From assembly GCF_013113835.1 (NCBI RefSeq), contig NZ_VTYQ01000013.1, positions 62,001-126,000 of the forward strand: a DNA stretch of 64,000 bases, given 5' to 3'. The notes under the pieces were generated by a model that did not search any database, was not told the DNA's origin, and saw only the letters and a list, made by a program, of their open reading frames with translations. Each line of letters begins with the position of its first letter. Within the stretch, counting starts at the first letter, position 1. Below are positions 62,866 to 64,000 of this stretch, piece after piece. The position numbers and the translations under genes are program-made. Source of the DNA: Vibrio sp. RE88. GTDB taxonomy: Bacteria > Pseudomonadota > Gammaproteobacteria > Enterobacterales > Vibrionaceae.

Positions 62866-63582
62866 TTAAGCTTTATTGCTGTAGTCGCGAGCACCGAAAA
62901 TAGCGGTGCCAATTCGGACCATAGTCGTTCCCGCTTCAATTGCGGCTTCCATATCGCCACTCATGCCCATCGAAAGCGTATCGAGATTGAGCTCTGGGTA
63001 ACGTTGTGCCAATCGGTTTTTCAGCTCTGCCAAATGGCTAAATGCCGCAAGCTGAGAGTGATAGTCTGAAACGTTAGCTGGGATTGACATCAATCCTCTT
63101 AACGTGAGGTTTGGCAAAGAAGAAATCAACTCTGCCAAAGCAAAGATTTCGTCATCACTGGCGCCAGATTTAGAGCTTTCACTACTGGTATTGACCTGAA
63201 TAAGAACTTGCAGTGGTTCCATTTCTTGAGGTCTTTGATCATTTAATCGCTGGGCAATCTTAGCGCGATCAACGGTATGCACCCAGGCAAAGCTTTCCGC
63301 AACATGGCGTGTTTTGTTGGACTGAATTGGACCAATAAAGTGCCATTCTAGGGCTAATTCAGGGTGGTTTTCAGCGAAATACGCAACTTTATCAACACCT
63401 TCTTGTACGTAATTCTCGCCAAAAGCGACTTGACCGGCGCGAGCTGCTTCTAAAATCGCGTCAAACGGTTTGGTTTTACTCACCGCCAGAAGTTGCACTG
63501 AGCCTAGAGGGCGTCCACACTTTTGTTGTGCCGCTTCAATCTGTGAGGTGATCTGTTCAATGTTTTGTTGAATACTACTCAT
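62866..63582 (-). CDS. yggS: YggS, pyridoxal-phosphate homeostasis protein
   Basis: A 238-residue PLP-binding protein of the PLPBP family, without known enzymatic activity, helping PLP homeostasis. The PLP lysine is in Ala-Val-Ser-Lys-Thr-Lys-Pro (about residue 36), followed by Phe-Gly-Glu-Asn-Tyr-Val-Gln-Glu. It begins the yggS-proC-yggT-yggU operon, with its start only 24 bases from the divergent pilT start. Confidence 0.95.
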   Translation of the reverse strand: MSSIQQNIEQITSQIEAAQQKCGRPLGSVQLLAVSKTKPFDAILEAARAGQVAFGENYVQEGVDKVAYFAENHPELALEWHFIGPIQSNKTRHVAESFAWVHTVDRAKIAQRLNDQRPQEMEPLQVLIQVNTSSESSKSGASDDEIFALAELISSLPNLTLRGLMSIPANVSDYHSQLAAFSHLAELKNRLAQRYPELNLDTLSMGMSGDMEAAIEAGTTMVRIGTAIFGARDYSNKA

Positions 63583-63606
63583 AGCTAACTTTATTAAGGA
63601 TTTTAA

Positions 63607-64000
63607 ATGGATATCGCTGAATTACTGGATTTTAGTGTAAAGCATAATGCTTCAGATCTACATCTTTCTGCTGGTGTATCTCCCATGGTACGCATTGATG
63701 GTGAAGTAAGAAAGCTTGGCGTACCAGCGTTCAACCATTCCGAAGTGCATCGTTTGGTGTTTGAAATTATGAACGATGCTCAGCGTAGCGAATTTGAAGA
63801 ACGTCTTGAAGTCGATTTTTCTTTTGCACTTCCGGACGTAGGCCGCTTTAGGGTCAACGCTTTTAACCAATCTCGTGGTTGTGCGGCAGTATTTCGTACC
63901 ATTCCAACCGATATCCCGACTTTAGAGCAGCTAGAAGCGCCGTCGATCTTTGAAAATATCGCCAATATGGAGAAAGGACTAATCTTGGTCACTGGGCCAA
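63607..64000 (+). CDS. pilT: type IV pilus retraction ATPase PilT (5' part, partial)
   Basis: The frame is open from ATG 63607 to the window end (131 codons). It begins Met-Asp-Ile-Ala-Glu-Leu-Leu-Asp-Phe-Ser-Val and contains His-Asn-Ala-Ser-Asp-Leu-His-Leu-Ser-Ala-Gly, the PilT N-terminal pattern; the last visible residues Val-Thr-Gly-Pro begin the Walker A loop. PilT powers retraction of type IV pili, including MSHA and competence pili in vibrios. The ribosome site is AAGGA at 63596-63600. Confidence 0.94.
   Translation, partial: MDIAELLDFSVKHNASDLHLSAGVSPMVRIDGEVRKLGVPAFNHSEVHRLVFEIMNDAQRSEFEERLEVDFSFALPDVGRFRVNAFNQSRGCAAVFRTIPTDIPTLEQLEAPSIFENIANMEKGLILVTGP

Overview
The window is a chromosomal stretch of a Vibrio species other than V. 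cholerae (genus confident, species not determinable by eye). Gene content and order match the Vibrio core: the full mannose-sensitive haemagglutinin (MSHA) pilus locus in the order mshH-I-J-K-L-M-N-E-G-F-B-A-C-D-O-P-Q, followed directly by mreBCD-maf-rng-yhdP-nit-tldD, with lysC/aminotransferase/pglL/uvrA/galU/qstR/ssb before it and mltC-yggX-mutY / trmB-glsA / hemW-rdgB-yggTU-proC-yggS / pilT after it. No transposase, integrase, integron, phage gene or CRISPR array was seen.

Layout. 1-2.4 kb: 3' end of tamB, a gamma-glutamylcyclotransferase-like gene, ppa. 2.5-5.8 kb: fbp, mpl, ubiX. 5.87-9.3 kb: a TPP riboswitch and the thiBPQ thiamine ABC importer. 9.4-14.4 kb: darP, pmbA, lysC behind a lysine riboswitch, and a class V aminotransferase. 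14.4-21.7 kb: pglL (O-oligosaccharyltransferase), uvrA with a LexA box, galU, qstR (competence/T6SS regulator) and ssb. 21.9-41.2 kb: the MSHA locus, with an assembly half (mshH-F) and a pilin half (mshB-Q). 41.4-52.1 kb: cell-shape genes, RNase G, YhdP, a Nit amidase and TldD. 52.2-54.0 kb: nine tRNA genes on the minus strand in two blocks (in transcription order Phe-Thr-Phe*-Asn, then Phe-Thr-Asn-Thr-Asn), with repeated tRNA-Asn tail and hairpin modules after each block. 54.1-63.6 kb: mostly minus-strand housekeeping genes. The window ends inside pilT.

Functional links: MshE carries two N-terminal MshEN c-di-GMP-binding repeats, and MshH is a degenerate GGDEF/EAL (CsrD-like) protein. PglL lies close to the pilin locus and could in principle glycosylate a pilin. 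PmbA and TldD, two halves of one metalloprotease, both lie in the window about 40 kb apart. TamB and YhdP, two AsmA-like inter-membrane lipid carriers, are both present.

Most unusual region: the tRNA cluster. It contains truncated copies of the last 19 nt of tRNA-Asn attached to repeated hairpins, an arrangement like the rtT repeats of the E. coli tyrT operon. One tRNA-Phe copy has two compensatory base-pair swaps in its acceptor stem. The remaining genes look intact and conventional.
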